64,000 nt of DNA from Streptomyces smaragdinus (GTDB lineage Bacteria; Actinomycetota; Actinomycetes; Streptomycetales; Streptomycetaceae). The stretch covers positions 85,854-149,853 of the forward strand of contig NZ_WEGJ01000014.1 in NCBI RefSeq assembly GCF_009604385.1, given 5' to 3'. Both the position numbers and the translations under genes were made by a program. The stretch's first letter is position 1. Each line of letters starts with the position of its first letter. The notes beneath the pieces were generated by a model, which saw nothing but the letters and a program-made list of their open reading frames with translations, searched no databases and was not told the DNA's origin. This document shows positions 62,408-64,000 of this stretch, in pieces.

Positions 62408-63328
62408 CTACTTCTCTGCTGTACCAGCGCAGCGGAACCCGGTGTCGTTGTCGTACATGGCCGCTGACGCGTCGTTGAAGAGTGCCGGAGCGGCACGTGT
62501 GAACGGGCTGGTGAACGCCGAGCCCTTCAGCATATGTCGGCCGGGGTTGCTCTCGGTTGCACACCACTCCCAGACATTGCCGCACAGGTCGAACACGCCG
62601 TACGGGCTCACCCCGGACTGGTAGCGGGTGACGGACGTGGTGCGCCCCATCGCGGAGTCCAGCACGTTGCACTTCGCGGCTGTAGGTGCGTCGCCCCACG
62701 GATAGACGCGGCCCTTCGATCCACGGGCCGCCTTTTCCCACTGTTCACTCGTCGGCAGTGATTTCCTGGCCCACGCGGCGTACGCGGCCGCGTCGTGCCA
62801 TGTCACCCACACCACCGGATGATCGAAGATGCTGTCCGGGCATCTCCTGTCTGGCCAGTGCTGTGGTGCTGGATGACCGGTTGCCAGTACGAAGCGGGCA
62901 TAGTCCGCGTTCGTGGTCGGGTACACGTCGATCAGGAAGGTGTCCACCCAGGTCGGCCGGTTGTCCGGTCCGGCTTGGTAGACGCCTTCCTCCACGAGCG
63001 CCATGAGCTTCCCGTCGATGGGGCTCTTGACGTACGGGATGTCGCGGCGGAGTAGTTCCTCTGCCCGCGCGTCCTGCGCAGCTGCGGCACGTTCGGTGAT
63101 CAGTGTTGCGAACCGTTCCTGCGCTGCGCGGTCGGCTGTTGCCAGGATCGTGTCGAGTGCCTCCTGGTTCGCTGCCCGTGGGGTGATGGTCGAGCCGCGC
63201 GCCTCCCACTCGACCAGCATGCGAGTGCTGATGCCTACTGCTGCGGCGAAGTCCCGGCCGCTCTTGCGCAGCGCCTTGCGTAAGGCCAAGACCTCTACCC
63301 CGGTCCATCGTGTGACGACGCCCGCCAT
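62408..63328 (-). CDS. HTH-SUMF1 (formylglycine-generating-enzyme-like) protein
   Basis: 306 residues from ATG 63328. An N-terminal XRE-like helix-turn-helix (VLALRKALRKSGRDFAAAVG, ISTRMLVEWEARG) is joined to a SUMF1/FGE domain: YPTTNADYARFV, HPVVWVTWHDAAAYAAWARK, LPTSEQWEKAARG and DLCGNVWEWC, ending DTGFRC. FGE proper needs a Cys pair for copper that I do not see intact, so sulfatase activation is unlikely; some SUMF1 domains act as binding modules. It follows the aminotransferase-like gene by 13 bases. Confidence 0.85.
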   Translation of the reverse strand: MAGVVTRWTGVEVLALRKALRKSGRDFAAAVGISTRMLVEWEARGSTITPRAANQEALDTILATADRAAQERFATLITERAAAAQDARAEELLRRDIPYVKSPIDGKLMALVEEGVYQAGPDNRPTWVDTFLIDVYPTTNADYARFVLATGHPAPQHWPDRRCPDSIFDHPVVWVTWHDAAAYAAWARKSLPTSEQWEKAARGSKGRVYPWGDAPTAAKCNVLDSAMGRTTSVTRYQSGVSPYGVFDLCGNVWEWCATESNPGRHMLKGSAFTSPFTRAAPALFNDASAAMYDNDTGFRCAGTAEK

Positions 63329-63341
63329 TGTCGGCCGCCCC

Positions 63342-63962
63342 TTACAGACGCTCGCCCGGGAGGGCGAGGTAGGCGTCGCGGAGTTGCGCGAGCAGCGGGT
63401 GGTCGGTGGCCATCGGGATGTCGTCAATAGCGGACAGCGCCCGCACGCCGATGGTGGTGTTGGTTGCGAACGCGGCATGCATGTGCTGCGCATCCGCAAG
63501 TGTGACGGGGGCGGTGTGATGTTCTCCGATCTGTTGCAGCAGCGCCATAGTGACGCCTGGCAGGACATCCGCTTTGGGCCACACGATGCCGTCCTCGCCG
63601 ACAAACGCCACGTTCCAGGTGCCGCCCTCGGAAACCAAGTCGTCCGCCCCGACGAAGAGCGCATCCTCGTAGCCGTCGATTCTCGCAGCCCGGCGGGCAT
63701 GCAGGGCGCCGAAGAGACCCAGATGCTTCACGGCGGGAACGTCCCGCTCGTAGCGGACAGTCTTCACGCGCAGGGGTGGCATCGGCAGGTTCGCGGCCGG
63801 ACGAACCGTCACCAGAACGTGCGGATCGGTGGCCTCGTCCGGGCCTGTCGCGTGGTTTGTGTATGCCCGGTATGACCGGTTGGCATCAGAGTGACTGGTG
63901 CCGGGAAGGATCATCATGGGCAAGGCACGTGGCTCCCACAACAGTTCGGACATCGTACGCAC
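63342..63962 (-). CDS. Class IV aminotransferase-like protein, apparently N-terminally truncated
   Basis: 206 residues at most. It matches the C-terminal two thirds of class IV (branched-chain/ADC lyase type) PLP enzymes: VKHLGLFGALHARR (Lys region), YEDALFVGADDLVSEGGTWN, DVLPGVTMALLQQIG, and AAFATNTTIGVRAL. Full-length relatives have about 60-70 more N-terminal residues. The frame stays open to the right edge, but that upstream part is antisense to a well-formed rightward gene start. It may be a shortened enzyme or a fragment. Co-directional with the SUMF1 gene. Confidence 0.65.
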   Translation of the reverse strand: MRTMSELLWEPRALPMMILPGTSHSDANRSYRAYTNHATGPDEATDPHVLVTVRPAANLPMPPLRVKTVRYERDVPAVKHLGLFGALHARRAARIDGYEDALFVGADDLVSEGGTWNVAFVGEDGIVWPKADVLPGVTMALLQQIGEHHTAPVTLADAQHMHAAFATNTTIGVRALSAIDDIPMATDHPLLAQLRDAYLALPGERL

Positions 63963-64000
63963 GGGAGCCGAGTTGATGCAGCAGCAGGAGAAGGACGCGG
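63916..64000 (+). CDS. Start of an unknown gene, cut by the window end
   Basis: ATG 63916 has GGAAGGATC just upstream, and 28 open codons run to the edge, beginning MGKARGSHNSSDIVRTG and becoming Gln/Glu/Lys-rich. This reads like the start of a soluble, charged protein and lies divergent to the aminotransferase-like gene, whose first ~16 codons it overlaps. Too short to identify. Confidence 0.5.
   Translation, partial: MGKARGSHNSSDIVRTGAELMQQQEKDA

Larger units (their letters stand above)
59554..64000. mobile_element. Left end of an integrated element at tRNA-Arg
   Basis: From the tRNA gene rightwards the gene content changes to a large serine recombinase, a small unknown gene, an HTH-SUMF1 gene and an aminotransferase-like gene, all on the minus strand, and the sequence looks less G/C-biased. 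No replication or transfer gene is visible before the window ends, so its type (phage, plasmid or ICE) cannot be told. The right boundary lies outside. Confidence 0.7.

Overview
The window is high-GC chromosomal DNA of a Streptomyces or very close actinomycete. Evidence: G/C-rich third codon positions, frequent GTG starts, many 4-base ATGA/GTGA gene overlaps, a Kgd-type 2-oxoglutarate decarboxylase/dehydrogenase, an HspR/HAIR-type site before lon, a CvnA/CvnB-like pair and a DUF4032 gene. All family assignments come from reading the translations; no database search was run.

Region 1 (1-17.8 kb) is the accessory core of the window. It opens inside an NB-ARC/TPR protein. A compact run of plus-strand genes follows: a 63-residue precursor peptide ending in GYYEDSP, an FxsB-type radical SAM/SPASM maturase, a two-TM SLATT-like membrane protein, a TIR protein, a MoxR-like AAA+ ATPase, a vWA-like protein, and three large NB-ARC/TPR (FxsT-like) proteins with N-terminal TIR-like domains. 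A perfect 21-bp hairpin closes the run. It looks like a variant FxSxx-COOH / MoxR-vWA conflict system in which a YxD motif replaces FxS. All four TPR proteins share an RPYWDFE tail that also holds a YxD triplet.

Region 2 (17.8-31.2 kb) is mostly conserved chromosome: kgd, an OmpR-type two-component pair, an odd sigma-like gene without a visible region 4, a spermidine-synthase-like gene, a lipoprotein, lon with a HAIR-type operator, a secreted GH25 muramidase with two DasR-like sites upstream, and a PP2C-like protein.

Region 3 (31.2-43.5 kb) holds a CvnA/CvnB-like pair, envelope proteins, a SagB-like nitroreductase, a TetR/AurF-like/ferritin-like diiron cluster, an FtsW/PBP pair, a glutamine amidotransferase and a tandem repeat tract.

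Region 4 (43.5-59.5 kb) holds an NB-ARC/TPR regulator, a DUF4129/MoxR/DUF58 operon with an expanded repeat at one gene junction, PhzF, a paired DnaA-box site before a DUF4032 gene, two regulators with nearby operators, a split NarL-type two-component system with a peptide deformylase between its halves, a PhoX-like pseudogene and a TauE-like exporter.

Region 5 (59.55 kb to the right edge) is the left end of an integrated element at tRNA-Arg(CCG). It carries a large serine recombinase whose reading frame ends inside the tRNA gene, a small unknown gene, an HTH-SUMF1 protein, a class IV aminotransferase-like fragment and the start of a rightward gene.
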